DNA from: Bacillota bacterium | GTDB taxonomy: Bacteria; Bacillota; Clostridia; Lachnospirales; Cellulosilyticaceae | NCBI GenBank assembly: GCA_023457875.1 | Contig: JAEXBC010000045.1 | Location: forward strand, 1 to 8,156 | DNA: 8,156 nucleotides | Direction of reading: 5' to 3' | Part shown: piece by piece, positions 1-6,748 of the stretch | How the letters are laid out: each line of letters opens with the position of its first letter | Position numbering within the stretch: the stretch's first letter is position 1 | Program-made: the position numbers and the translations under genes | The notes under the pieces: model-generated | Database searches by the model: none | What the model was told of the DNA's origin: nothing | The model's input: the letters and a program-made list of their open reading frames with translations, nothing else

Positions 1-1
1 A

Positions 2-235
2 GGGCACACTGATAACCGACCTATTCATACAGCGCAGTTTCCTAGTAACTGGGAATTATCAAGTGCAAGAGCCATTGCAGTTATGCGATTTTATCTAGAA
101 GAAATGGATTTTGATCCTTCTCAAATATCAGCTGAAGGTATGGGAGAATATCATCCAATCAGTTCAAATGATACTCCAGAAGGCCGAGCTAGCAATAGGC
201 GTGTTGAGATTAAGCTAAGCAAATCAACATCATAG
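2..235 (+). CDS. motB: Flagellar motor protein MotB, C-terminal part (5' end outside window)
   Basis: This is the last 77 codons of MotB, the stator subunit that anchors the MotA/MotB ion channel to the cell wall. Only the OmpA-like peptidoglycan-binding domain is present. It begins at GHTDNRPI and continues through FPSNWELSSARA, then GMGEYHPI, and ends with NRRVEIKLSKSTS and a TAG stop. The GHTD aspartate and the NRR arginine match the OmpA-family residues known to hold the diaminopimelate of peptidoglycan. The transmembrane helix and plug region lie upstream of the window. The frame is open from base 2 with no internal stop. The stop is 17 bases before the fliL start, so both genes are probably in one transcript. 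Neighbours and the FPSNWELS motif favour MotB over a general OmpA-like lipoprotein. The ion used (proton or sodium) cannot be judged from this part. Confidence 0.93.
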   Translation, partial: GHTDNRPIHTAQFPSNWELSSARAIAVMRFYLEEMDFDPSQISAEGMGEYHPISSNDTPEGRASNRRVEIKLSKSTS

Positions 236-252
236 AATAAGGGGGATTAACC

Positions 253-723
253 TTGGAAAAAAATTTTAAAGTTTTTGTTATATTAGCTATTGTTGTATTA
301 GGTGCTTCCATAGCAGCAAGTACCTATTTTGTCCTTAGGCAACTGGATGGAAAAGAGCAAACAGTAGCGACTGAACAAACAGATATACAACCAAAGCTCA
401 CAGAAGTATCTATGGGAGATGCTATTATGACGAATATTGCGGTAGAAGATGACCGCGTTCAGCATTTTGCAAAAATAAAACTCTCTATAGGTGTAGATAC
501 TACTGATGAAAAAGCTTATAAAGCATTTAATGAGGTACTTACTACTCAAGCTGCAGGTGTAAGAAATGAGCTAATCTCTGTTATTGGTGAGCAGACCTAT
601 ACCATGTTAAATTCCAGAGAAGGTAAAATAAAATTAGCAGATGAGATTGTAGCAAGACTTAATAAGGTACTAGACACGAAGATTATATATGATGTACGAT
701 ATGAGGAATACTTTGTGCAGTAA
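253..723 (+). CDS. fliL: Flagellar basal body-associated protein FliL
   Basis: The product is a 156-residue single-pass membrane protein of the FliL family, which surrounds or supports the stator units at the basal body and affects motor torque. A short cytoplasmic N-terminus (MEKNFK) leads into one hydrophobic helix at about residues 7-28. The rest should lie outside the membrane and includes the conserved FliL region near VEDDRVQHFAKIKLSIGVD (about 65-83). The C-terminus, DVRYEEYFVQ, matches the usual FliL ending. The length is normal for the family. The start is TTG at 253, chosen because a purine-rich AAGGGGGAT (239-247) lies at good spacing and the reading puts the membrane helix at the N-terminus. 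It lies between motB and fliM, the usual clostridial order, with a 26-base gap before fliM. Confidence 0.93.
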   Translation: MEKNFKVFVILAIVVLGASIAASTYFVLRQLDGKEQTVATEQTDIQPKLTEVSMGDAIMTNIAVEDDRVQHFAKIKLSIGVDTTDEKAYKAFNEVLTTQAAGVRNELISVIGEQTYTMLNSREGKIKLADEIVARLNKVLDTKIIYDVRYEEYFVQ

Positions 724-732
724 GTAGTATTT

Positions 733-743
733 AAAGGAGGTGA
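733..743 (+). promoter_or_regulatory. Very strong Shine-Dalgarno sequence for fliM
   Basis: AAAGGAGGTGA is complementary over 11 contiguous bases to the usual 16S rRNA 3' end of Firmicutes, with 6 bases before the TTG start of fliM at 750. It is the longest match of its kind in the window. It supports the TTG as the true start and probably compensates for the weak initiation codon. Confidence 0.85.
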
Positions 744-749
744 CGAGGG

Positions 750-1736
750 TTGAGCGAGGTACTTTCACAAAGCGAAATAGATGAACTTTTCAAAGCACTC
801 AATACTGGTGAAATTAACGTTAGTGAGATGCAAGAAACTAAAGAGCAGAGAGGCTTAAAAATATATGATTTTACTAGACCTTCGAAATTCTCAAAAGAAC
901 AGCTTCGAACTTTAGAGATCATATTTGAAAGTTATGCAAGAGCTATTTCAACCTATTTATCGGGGCATCTTCGTACGATGGTATCAGCAGAAGTAATGAA
1001 TGCAGAGGCAATTACCTATTCAGAATTCTCAAATGCGCTGATTAATCCTGTTATCTTAGCGGTAACAGATTTTAGACCCTTAAAAGGATCTATTTTATTA
1101 GAACTTTCGCCTAATATGGGATATACCATTATAGACCGTGTATTGGGTGGTAGTGGAAGTGGCTTGGAGGTTGTTAGAGATTTTACAGATATTGAGCATG
1201 TCATTTTAGAAAAGATATTTATTCAGTTTGTTCAACTCTTGAGTGAGCCTTGGAAGAACGTTGTAGATTTAGATCCTATGTTAGAAAAAATTGAAACGAA
1301 TTCACAGGTTGTACAGATTATATCACCTAATGAAATCATTGCCCTTGTTACACTTAATATAAAAATAGGAAATGTAGCTGGTATGATGAATATATGTATA
1401 CCACATTTAGTGATAGAATCCATTATGGATAAACTAAATACGAAATATTGGTTTGCACAGAAAGAGCAAGAATTAGGACCATCTTATCAAGAATATATTG
1501 AGAAGATGATTGAAAAATCACGAATTCCTATCAAAGCTGTTTTAGGGAAAACCCATATCACAATTAGAGAATTCTTAGAATTATCCAGTTCTGATATTAT
1601 TAAATTAGATAAAGATATTGATTCGGAACTAGATATTTATGTTGGAAATTTATTAAAATTCACAGGAACCCCTGGTGAATATAAAAATAAAATGGCTGTA
1701 AAAATTAATCACGTTATACAGAGGGAGGATGAGTAA
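750..1736 (+). CDS. fliM: Flagellar motor switch protein FliM
   Basis: FliM is the C-ring switch component that receives phosphorylated CheY and changes the direction of rotation. The 328-residue length is typical. The N-terminal CheY-P docking peptide is LSQSEIDELFKAL (residues 5-17), followed by a flexible stretch. The family block DFTRPSKFSKEQLRTLEIIF starts at residue 40. The middle CheC-like domain spans roughly 45-235 and includes DRVLGGSGSG (129-138), corresponding to the GGXG loop of FliM/FliG contacts. The C-terminal SpoA (FliN-like) domain is about 255-325 (RIPIKAVLG to VKINHVI). The start is TTG at 750, supported by an 11-base Shine-Dalgarno match and by the docking peptide falling at the N-terminus. 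The TAA stop shares one base with the fliY start (TAATG), which suggests coupled translation of the two switch proteins. No residue typical of CheC phosphatase activity is expected in FliM. Confidence 0.97.
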   Translation: MSEVLSQSEIDELFKALNTGEINVSEMQETKEQRGLKIYDFTRPSKFSKEQLRTLEIIFESYARAISTYLSGHLRTMVSAEVMNAEAITYSEFSNALINPVILAVTDFRPLKGSILLELSPNMGYTIIDRVLGGSGSGLEVVRDFTDIEHVILEKIFIQFVQLLSEPWKNVVDLDPMLEKIETNSQVVQIISPNEIIALVTLNIKIGNVAGMMNICIPHLVIESIMDKLNTKYWFAQKEQELGPSYQEYIEKMIEKSRIPIKAVLGKTHITIREFLELSSSDIIKLDKDIDSELDIYVGNLLKFTGTPGEYKNKMAVKINHVIQREDE

Positions 1737-2965
1737 TGGTAGCCGAGATGCTTTCACAAGAAGAAATAAATGCGTTGCTTGGCAATATAGGTACAGGAGA
1801 TGATACTGAAGTCAGTGCCGAAGATAATGCATCAGAAATCCATACAAGTATGCAAGATGATGGCCCAGTTACATTAAGTCCAGAAGAAATAGATGCATTA
1901 GGTGAGATTGGTAATATTAGTATGGGTACTGCTGCCACAACTTTATTTACACTTCTTAATCATAAAGTACTTATTACTACACCTAAAGTTGAAGCCCTTA
2001 CTTGGGAGCAGTTTACAGATACGATTACAGATGATTTAACCGCAGTATCTGTAGATTATACGGAGGGTTTTCGTGGTTCGAACTTAATGATTCTCAAAGA
2101 CGAAGATGTTAAAGTGATCACAGACTTAATGATGGGTGGAACGGGTACTTATACTGAAGGCCCTGTAACTGATCTTCACCTTAGTGCCATAGCTGAATCG
2201 ATGAATCAGATGATAGGGTCTTCATCTACTTCAATGGCACAGATTTTTAACAAGAAAATAGATATTAGCCCACCCCAAGCACTTAAAGTGGACACAAACC
2301 TTGAAGAAATCTTTGGACCAAAAGGTAATGTGGTAAAAATTTCTTTTAGACTTCAAATTGAAGAAAATATTATTGATAGTGAGTTAATGCAAGTCTTGCC
2401 TATTAACTTTGCCAAGGAATTAATATCTGGGCTATTGAGTCAAGAAGAGCAGGAACATAAAGAGGTTATAGAGCAGGTATCAAGCACGCCAGTTTCAGCG
2501 GCTCCACCAGTATCAACGCCGCCGCCGGTGCCACAACCTGAACCACCATATCAATCAGTTCAAATGCCACAGCAACCAGTGCCACCACAACAAATGCCTT
2601 ATGACCCTAATTATTACGGAGAATCGTATCAAAAAACAGTGCAACAAATAAGACCTGATGTGGATGTTCAAACACCTCATTTTCAAGCCTTTGATAATCG
2701 ACCAAAGGCATATCCAAAAGAGAATATTGATTTATTAATGGATGTTTCCTTAGAGGTATCAGTTGAACTCGGACGTACTTCTCGAAAAATCAAAGAAATA
2801 TTGGAATTTGGACCTGGTAGTATCGTAGAGCTTAATCGTTTAGTAGGTGAACCTGTAGATGTGCTTGTTAATGGTAAGTTTGTTGCTACAGGGGAAGTGG
2901 TTGTAATCGATGAAAACTTTGGAATTAGAATTACAGATATTATTAATCCAGAAGACAGAATATAG
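1736..2965 (+). CDS. fliY: Flagellar motor switch phosphatase FliY (FliN-type)
   Basis: The 409-residue protein combines a C-ring subunit with a CheY-P phosphatase. Residues 5-17 (MLSQEEINALLGN) form a CheY-P docking peptide like that of FliM. Residues about 47-235 form a CheC-like domain with two complete catalytic motifs of the D/S-xxx-E-xx-N-x22-P type: D53, E57, N60, P83, and S150, E154, N157, P180. Residues about 250-315 are a Pro/Gln-rich flexible linker. Residues about 328-405 are the SpoA/FliN domain that assembles the C-ring, starting NIDLLMDVSLEVSVELGRT and ending FGIRITDIINPEDRI. The ATG at 1736 is preferred because GGAGGA (1724-1729) precedes it by 6 bases; an in-frame ATG at 1748 would still keep the docking peptide. 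The gene overlaps fliM by one base and is followed 12 bases later by cheY. Family knowledge says FliY replaces or joins FliN in Firmicutes; phosphatase activity here is inferred from the motifs. Confidence 0.96.
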   Translation: MVAEMLSQEEINALLGNIGTGDDTEVSAEDNASEIHTSMQDDGPVTLSPEEIDALGEIGNISMGTAATTLFTLLNHKVLITTPKVEALTWEQFTDTITDDLTAVSVDYTEGFRGSNLMILKDEDVKVITDLMMGGTGTYTEGPVTDLHLSAIAESMNQMIGSSSTSMAQIFNKKIDISPPQALKVDTNLEEIFGPKGNVVKISFRLQIEENIIDSELMQVLPINFAKELISGLLSQEEQEHKEVIEQVSSTPVSAAPPVSTPPPVPQPEPPYQSVQMPQQPVPPQQMPYDPNYYGESYQKTVQQIRPDVDVQTPHFQAFDNRPKAYPKENIDLLMDVSLEVSVELGRTSRKIKEILEFGPGSIVELNRLVGEPVDVLVNGKFVATGEVVVIDENFGIRITDIINPEDRI

Positions 2966-2977
2966 GAGGGTGTAAAA

Positions 2978-3340
2978 ATGGCAAAAAGAGTATTAATTGT
3001 TGACGATGCAGCTTTTATGCGTATGATGATCAAAGATATTTTAACAAAAAATGGGTACGAGGTGGCTGGTGAAGCTGACAATGGCTTAAAAGCTGTTGAG
3101 AAATATAAAGAGCTTGCACCTGATTTAGTGTTAATGGACATCACCATGCCTGAAATGAACGGTATTGATGCTGTAAAGAGTATTAAAGCAATGGATGCAG
3201 GAGCAAAAATTGTAATGTGTTCAGCTATGGGACAGCAAGCAATGGTTATTGAATCTATTCAAGCTGGGGCCAGAGATTTTATTGTTAAACCTTTCCAAGC
3301 TGATCGTGTTTTAGAGGCTGTTAGAAAGGTTGTCGGTTAA
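2978..3340 (+). CDS. cheY: Chemotaxis response regulator CheY
   Basis: This is a 120-residue stand-alone receiver domain with no output domain, as expected for CheY. The key residues are all present: acidic pair D9/D10 for Mg2+, phospho-acceptor D54 (in LVLMDITMPEMNG), switch S82 (in MCSAMGQ), aromatic switch F101, and K104 followed by P105 (in FIVKPF). CheA phosphorylates such proteins, and the phospho-form binds FliM and FliY. The ATG start has AGGAGGG (2964-2970) 7 bases upstream, overlapping the fliY stop. Its position directly after fliY, rather than among sensory che genes, is the usual Firmicute arrangement and places regulator, target and phosphatase together. A different single-domain receiver (such as a Spo0F-like protein) is unlikely given the sequence style and location. 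A perfect hairpin follows the stop codon. Confidence 0.95.
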   Translation: MAKRVLIVDDAAFMRMMIKDILTKNGYEVAGEADNGLKAVEKYKELAPDLVLMDITMPEMNGIDAVKSIKAMDAGAKIVMCSAMGQQAMVIESIQAGARDFIVKPFQADRVLEAVRKVVG

Positions 3341-3348
3341 ATAAATAG

Positions 3349-3397
3349 GTATATAGTATTAGTGGTAGCCATTAGGTATACCACTAATACTATATAC
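3349..3397. repeat. Perfect 19-bp inverted repeat (hairpin) between cheY and fliO
   Basis: GTATATAGTATTAGTGGTA (3349-3367) is followed, after an 11-base loop (3368-3378), by its exact reverse complement at 3379-3397. The stem begins 8 bases after the cheY stop and ends 28 bases before the fliO start. It is AT-rich and has no U-run on its 3' side, so it does not look like a classical intrinsic terminator on the plus strand. A stable RNA stem here could protect the 3' end of an upstream switch/cheY message, act as a processing site or cause partial termination. A DNA-binding palindrome is also possible. The repeat itself is certain; the role is inference. Confidence 0.9.
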
Positions 3398-3425
3398 AAA
3401 TAATATAAAATTGAATGGTGATAAT

Positions 3426-3788
3426 ATGATATATGATTTACTTGAACTGGTGTTACTTGTAGTAATTTTTCTTGGTATTTTGGCATTAGCTTACTTTGCC
3501 ACAAGGAAGATGGCAATGATGAACAAAAGAATGGCTTTTAATAAAAATATGGAAGTTATAGAAGTCCTTCAGCTCACCCAAGGTAACTATTTATATATTA
3601 TAAAGGTGGGTAAGGAATATCACTTAATGGGTAGTACGCAAAAGGGAAACATTTGCTATTGTCAGAGGATTGACGAAGAACAGCTGGATTTAGAAAAAGT
3701 AGTACAGCCTTCCTTTGAAGCGTATTTTAAGCATTTTATGAAAGGTAAATTGGTGAAAGAAAATGATAAAGAACACGATAAAGAATAA
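3426..3788 (+). CDS. fliO: Flagellar biosynthesis protein FliO
   Basis: This 120-residue membrane protein fits FliO (FliZ in older Bacillus naming), which assists assembly of the FliP ring in the export gate. One hydrophobic helix covers about residues 6-24 (LELVLLVVIFLGILALAYF). It is followed by the basic ATRKMAMMNKRM segment and a small cytoplasmic domain, MEVIEVLQLTQGNYLYIIKV then YHLMGSTQKGN, typical of the family. The C-terminal tail is charged (GKLVKENDKEHDKE). The start is ATG at 3426, with GGTGAT (3417-3422) as ribosome site; an in-frame TTG at 3411 would put that site inside the gene. The last 26 bases overlap fliP in another frame. FliO is poorly conserved, so the name rests on helix placement, the GNYLYIIKVG-type motif and its position directly before fliP. 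Confidence 0.88.
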   Translation: MIYDLLELVLLVVIFLGILALAYFATRKMAMMNKRMAFNKNMEVIEVLQLTQGNYLYIIKVGKEYHLMGSTQKGNICYCQRIDEEQLDLEKVVQPSFEAYFKHFMKGKLVKENDKEHDKE

Positions 3789-4557
3789 ATCACTTCATAA
3801 AAACATTGTCTTCCTAAGTATCATCATTTTAATATTCACTTTTTTATCCATCAATCTACATGCTTCGGTAGTTCAAGTACCTGATGTAACCGTAAATATT
3901 GGACAAAGTACTGAAAATGATCAGTCAAGTGGTACATTACAAATGATATTTATTATTACAATTATTGCGCTTGCACCATCTATTTTAATTATGATGACTG
4001 CTTTTTTAAGGATCATTATCAGCTTGCATTTTATAAGATCAGCAATTGGAACCCAAACCATGCCACCTAATCAAATTTTAGTTGGGTTGGCACTGTTTTT
4101 AACTTTTTTTGTGATGAGTCCAGTTTTTATGCAGATTAAGACAGAAGCTCTTGATCCTTATGAAAATAAACAAATCACGCAAGAAGTTGCATTTCAAAAG
4201 GGTATTGTCCCCTTAAAAGCGTTTATGCTTGAGCAGGCGAGAGACGAAGATATTAGTTTGTTTATGGATTTAGCGCATATTGCTCCTATAACGGATGAAA
4301 CTCAAATTATTGATCAAATACCTTTGCATGTATTGATTCCGGCTTTTATTATTAGCGAATTAAGAGCAGGCTTTATTATTGGATTTTTAATTTATATCCC
4401 CTTTATTATTATTGACATGGTAGTTTCAGCTACTTTAATGTCAATGGGAATGATGATGCTACCGCCAGCTATGATATCTTTACCATTTAAGGTGTTACTC
4501 TTTATTTTAGTTGACGGATGGAATTTAATTATAGGACAGCTTTTACAAACATTTTAA
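3763..4557 (+). CDS. fliP: Flagellar type III export gate protein FliP
   Basis: FliP forms, with FliQ and FliR, the helical export gate of the flagellar type III secretion system. The 264-residue product has a basic N-terminus and a hydrophobic stretch (about 15-33) ending LHA-SV, consistent with the cleaved signal peptide known for FliP. A hydrophobic segment from about residue 57 includes LAPSILIMMTAFLRIIISL (70-88), and the conserved MPPNQILVGLALFLTFFVMS is at 100-119. The C-terminal signature PAFIISELRAGFIIGFLIYI starts at 193 and is followed by SMGMMMLPPAMISLPFK. The ATG at 3763 lies inside the end of fliO, with GGTG (3752-3755) 7 bases upstream. The 26-base overlap implies that translating ribosomes from fliO help initiation. 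Residues 125-190 form the more polar periplasmic domain. Identification is secure from the C-terminal signature. Confidence 0.97.
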   Translation: MIKNTIKNKSLHKNIVFLSIIILIFTFLSINLHASVVQVPDVTVNIGQSTENDQSSGTLQMIFIITIIALAPSILIMMTAFLRIIISLHFIRSAIGTQTMPPNQILVGLALFLTFFVMSPVFMQIKTEALDPYENKQITQEVAFQKGIVPLKAFMLEQARDEDISLFMDLAHIAPITDETQIIDQIPLHVLIPAFIISELRAGFIIGFLIYIPFIIIDMVVSATLMSMGMMMLPPAMISLPFKVLLFILVDGWNLIIGQLLQTF

Positions 4558-4572
4558 CTAGGAGGAAAATAT

Positions 4573-4836
4573 ATGGAACAAGTTGTTTTAGATGTCATGC
4601 GTGATGCATTAATCATGATTATTAAAGTATCTCTTCCTATTTTATTAACGGGTTTAGTCGTAGGGCTCATTGTGAGTATTTTTCAAACGGCTACTTCTAT
4701 ACAAGAGCAGACCTTGGCTTTTATTCCAAAGATTATTGCAGTTTTTTTAGCAATTATTATTTTTGGCTCATGGATAATGAATATGCTATCTAGTTATACG
4801 ATTCGTATTTTTAGTAGTTTTAATTCAATGTTATAG
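4573..4836 (+). CDS. fliQ: Flagellar type III export gate protein FliQ
   Basis: FliQ is a small export-gate subunit that packs around the FliP/FliR core. The 87 residues contain two hydrophobic segments, about 12-35 and 53-72, joined by the highly conserved cytoplasmic loop FQTATSIQEQTLAFIPK (37-53). The length is normal. The ATG is preceded by AGGAGG (4560-4565) with 7 bases between. A 15-base gap separates it from fliP, and 11 bases separate it from fliR, so the three gate genes are closely packed in the standard P-Q-R order. No unusual residue is apparent. Confidence 0.96.
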   Translation: MEQVVLDVMRDALIMIIKVSLPILLTGLVVGLIVSIFQTATSIQEQTLAFIPKIIAVFLAIIIFGSWIMNMLSSYTIRIFSSFNSML

Positions 4837-4847
4837 GGAAGGATGCT

Positions 4848-5633
4848 ATGGAAGATTTAATGTATTTATATGCTCATGCGGATGTGCTTCTGATTATTTT
4901 TTGTAGAATTACGGCTGCCATTATCTTTCTACCTATTATTGTTGAAAGTAGTGTACCTAAAATGGCTATTGCAGGCTTATCATTATGTTTATCAGCTGCA
5001 GTGTTTTTTATGACAGATGTTAGTATAGTTTTTTATCGTCCTAACTTGGTGAGTTATACGATAAATTTGATTCAAGAAACGCTTGTAGGCCTTATTATGG
5101 GATTTGTACTTAAAATATATTTTCAAATTTATCAATTTGTAGGAAGTTTGTTAAGTACGCAAGGAGGACTTGGCATGAGTATTGTGCTAGACCCGGTTGG
5201 AGGTGAACAAACACCTTTAATTGGGCGATTATATAACCTAGGTTTTTGTGCAGTATTCCTACTATCTGGGGGGTATCATTGGTTTATTAAAACCTTAGTG
5301 GAATCTTTTACTTTAATTCCTATTGGTAAGGCAGTTATTGGAACACATATTGTTTCTGGGGTAGTAGACACAACAGCCAATTATATGCTTATTTCCTTTA
5401 AATTAGCAATACCTGTGTTAAGTATCCTTGTTTTAGTAGACATTGGACTTGGCATATTAGCAAGAACGGTGCCACAAATGAATATGTTTGTTATTGGTAT
5501 TCCACTTAAGATGATTATTTTATTTTTATTAATGATTATAACAATTAACCTTTTTTCACAGTTTAACGCCATCATTATTGAGAATATGACTAATACAATT
5601 ATGAGTTTAATACAAGGAATGAGGCCAATATGA
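4848..5633 (+). CDS. fliR: Flagellar type III export gate protein FliR
   Basis: FliR is a polytopic inner-membrane protein present as one copy in the FliP5-FliQ4-FliR1 gate. The product is 261 residues and very hydrophobic along most of its length. Family landmarks include FCRITAAIIFLPII (18-31), GLIMGFVLKIYFQ (81-93), GGLGMSIVLDP (106-116) and DIGLGILARTVPQMNMFVIG (198-217). The last is the most diagnostic. The ATG at 4848 is preceded by GGGAAGGA (4836-4843), partly overlapping the fliQ stop. The C-terminus reaches into flhB: the TGA stop at 5631-5633 overlaps the flhB ATG in an ATGA junction. In several clostridia FliR and FlhB are one fused protein; here they are separate because of this stop. 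Confidence 0.96.
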   Translation: MEDLMYLYAHADVLLIIFCRITAAIIFLPIIVESSVPKMAIAGLSLCLSAAVFFMTDVSIVFYRPNLVSYTINLIQETLVGLIMGFVLKIYFQIYQFVGSLLSTQGGLGMSIVLDPVGGEQTPLIGRLYNLGFCAVFLLSGGYHWFIKTLVESFTLIPIGKAVIGTHIVSGVVDTTANYMLISFKLAIPVLSILVLVDIGLGILARTVPQMNMFVIGIPLKMIILFLLMIITINLFSQFNAIIIENMTNTIMSLIQGMRPI

Positions 5634-6748
5634 TGGAGAACAAGTATATATTAGACCTACAATTTTTTTCTGCTGAAAGTGAAGGCAGAACAGAAAAGGC
5701 TACTCCTAAAAAGAGAGAGGATGCAAGAAAAAAGGGACAAGTTGCCAAAAGTAATGAACTAAATACAGCTGTTCTTATCGTAGGGTTTAGTGCCGTCAGT
5801 TTGGTATTAGGTGGCTATATGTTAGAAGGCATTAAGAATCAGTTTACTGGAGGATTTAATCATATTGAACAGGTATTTACAGAGGATACGAATGTTTATT
5901 TAGTGAAGGTTCTAAATAGCGTAATCATAGATTTCTTTAAAATTTGTTTACCATTATGGTTAGCATTATTTGTTATTGCTTTTCTTATTGCCTATATACA
6001 AGTAGGTTATAAAGTGAGTTTTGAACCGATGAAGGTTAAGATGAGTAAAATGAACCCTATCAATGGACTCAAAAAGATTATATCGAAGGATATGTTGATT
6101 ACTTTGGCTATATCCATTGCAAAGGTTACAGTATTGGGATGGATTGTTTATAACATTATTCTGGGTAAGATTCCTAAATTTATGAATATTTACGAGCTAA
6201 GTGTAGACGAGATATTACATACGATTTCAATGACTGTTGTTGAGATGGGCTTTTTTGTTGGAGGAGCATTTTTGGTTATAGCAATCATAGATTATGTTTA
6301 TCAATGGTTTAAACATAATGATAGTATCAAAATGACTAAACAAGAAATTAAGGAAGAGTATAAAAATGCCGAAGGTGATCCACAAATCAAGTCCAAAATC
6401 AAGCAAAAGATGAGAGAAGGTTCTATGAGACGTATGATGCAAGCTATTCCACAAGCGGATGTTATTATTACTAATCCTACACATTTTGCTATAGCAATTA
6501 AGTATGACGAACTATCAGGTCGTGCACCTATAGTTGTTGCCAAGGGAGTAGACTATGTTGCTCAGAAAATAAAAGAAAAAGGAAAAGAATGTCATATAGA
6601 AATTGTAGAGAATAAGCCCTTAGCTAGAGCTTTATATTATACAGTGGATTTAGATAAAGAAATACCGCCCGAATTGTATGGCGCCGTGGCAGAGGTATTA
6701 GCCTTTGTTTATAACCTACAAAAGAAACAGATGAATAGGAGGAGCTAA
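5630..6748 (+). CDS. flhB: Flagellar export switch protein FlhB
   Basis: FlhB controls the change from rod/hook to filament export and contacts the FliPQR gate. The 372-residue product starts with a cytoplasmic segment containing EKATPKKREDARKKGQVAKS (22-41), conserved in FlhB. Four hydrophobic segments follow at about 46-65, 95-122, 155-178 and 203-224. The cytoplasmic domain carries the self-cleavage motif NPTH at residues 282-285 (codons 6473-6484) within VIITNPTHFAIAIKY; cleavage occurs between N and P in the family. The C-terminal VENKPLARALY and IPPELYGAVAEVLAFVY motifs are also present. Two adjacent ATG codons (5630 and 5633) are possible starts; GAGG at 5621-5624 is 5 or 8 bases away and does not separate them. 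The gene overlaps fliR by 4 bases or 1 base respectively. The product is flagellar FlhB rather than a virulence YscU homologue, judged from the surrounding genes. Confidence 0.97.
   Translation: MMENKYILDLQFFSAESEGRTEKATPKKREDARKKGQVAKSNELNTAVLIVGFSAVSLVLGGYMLEGIKNQFTGGFNHIEQVFTEDTNVYLVKVLNSVIIDFFKICLPLWLALFVIAFLIAYIQVGYKVSFEPMKVKMSKMNPINGLKKIISKDMLITLAISIAKVTVLGWIVYNIILGKIPKFMNIYELSVDEILHTISMTVVEMGFFVGGAFLVIAIIDYVYQWFKHNDSIKMTKQEIKEEYKNAEGDPQIKSKIKQKMREGSMRRMMQAIPQADVIITNPTHFAIAIKYDELSGRAPIVVAKGVDYVAQKIKEKGKECHIEIVENKPLARALYYTVDLDKEIPPELYGAVAEVLAFVYNLQKKQMNRRS

Noticed and set aside
298..549. Minus-strand open frame of 83 codons inside fliL
   Set aside because: It is fully contained in fliL on the opposite strand and has no recognisable family features.
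1748..1750. Alternative ATG start for fliY at residue 5
   Set aside because: It keeps the docking peptide, but GGAGGA is 6 bases from the 1736 ATG and 18 bases from this one, so the first ATG fits better.
2486..2665. Pro/Gln-rich segment of FliY as an inserted or foreign sequence
   Set aside because: Linkers of variable length and low complexity between the CheC-like and SpoA domains are normal for FliY. The frame is intact and there are no flanking repeats.
2683..3147. Minus-strand open frame of 154 codons across the end of fliY and cheY
   Set aside because: It lies antisense to conserved SpoA and receiver domains, and its Ser/Ile-rich composition is typical of reverse-strand reads of such genes.
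3330..3357. Possible internal promoter (TTGTCG, 16 bases, TATAGT) at the end of cheY
   Set aside because: The -35 match is poor and the -10 match lies inside the hairpin arm in very AT-rich DNA, so chance is the simplest explanation. Transcription start mapping would be needed to support it.
3349..3410. Intrinsic terminator after cheY
   Set aside because: The stem is AT-rich and is followed by AAATAATATAAAA, with no U-run. The operon order continues into fliO as in related bacteria. I list it as an inverted repeat only.
3411..3425. Upstream TTG start for fliO, adding five residues
   Set aside because: No Shine-Dalgarno sequence precedes the TTG. The GGTGAT at 3417-3422 is placed to serve the ATG at 3426, which gives the usual FliO N-terminus just before the membrane helix.
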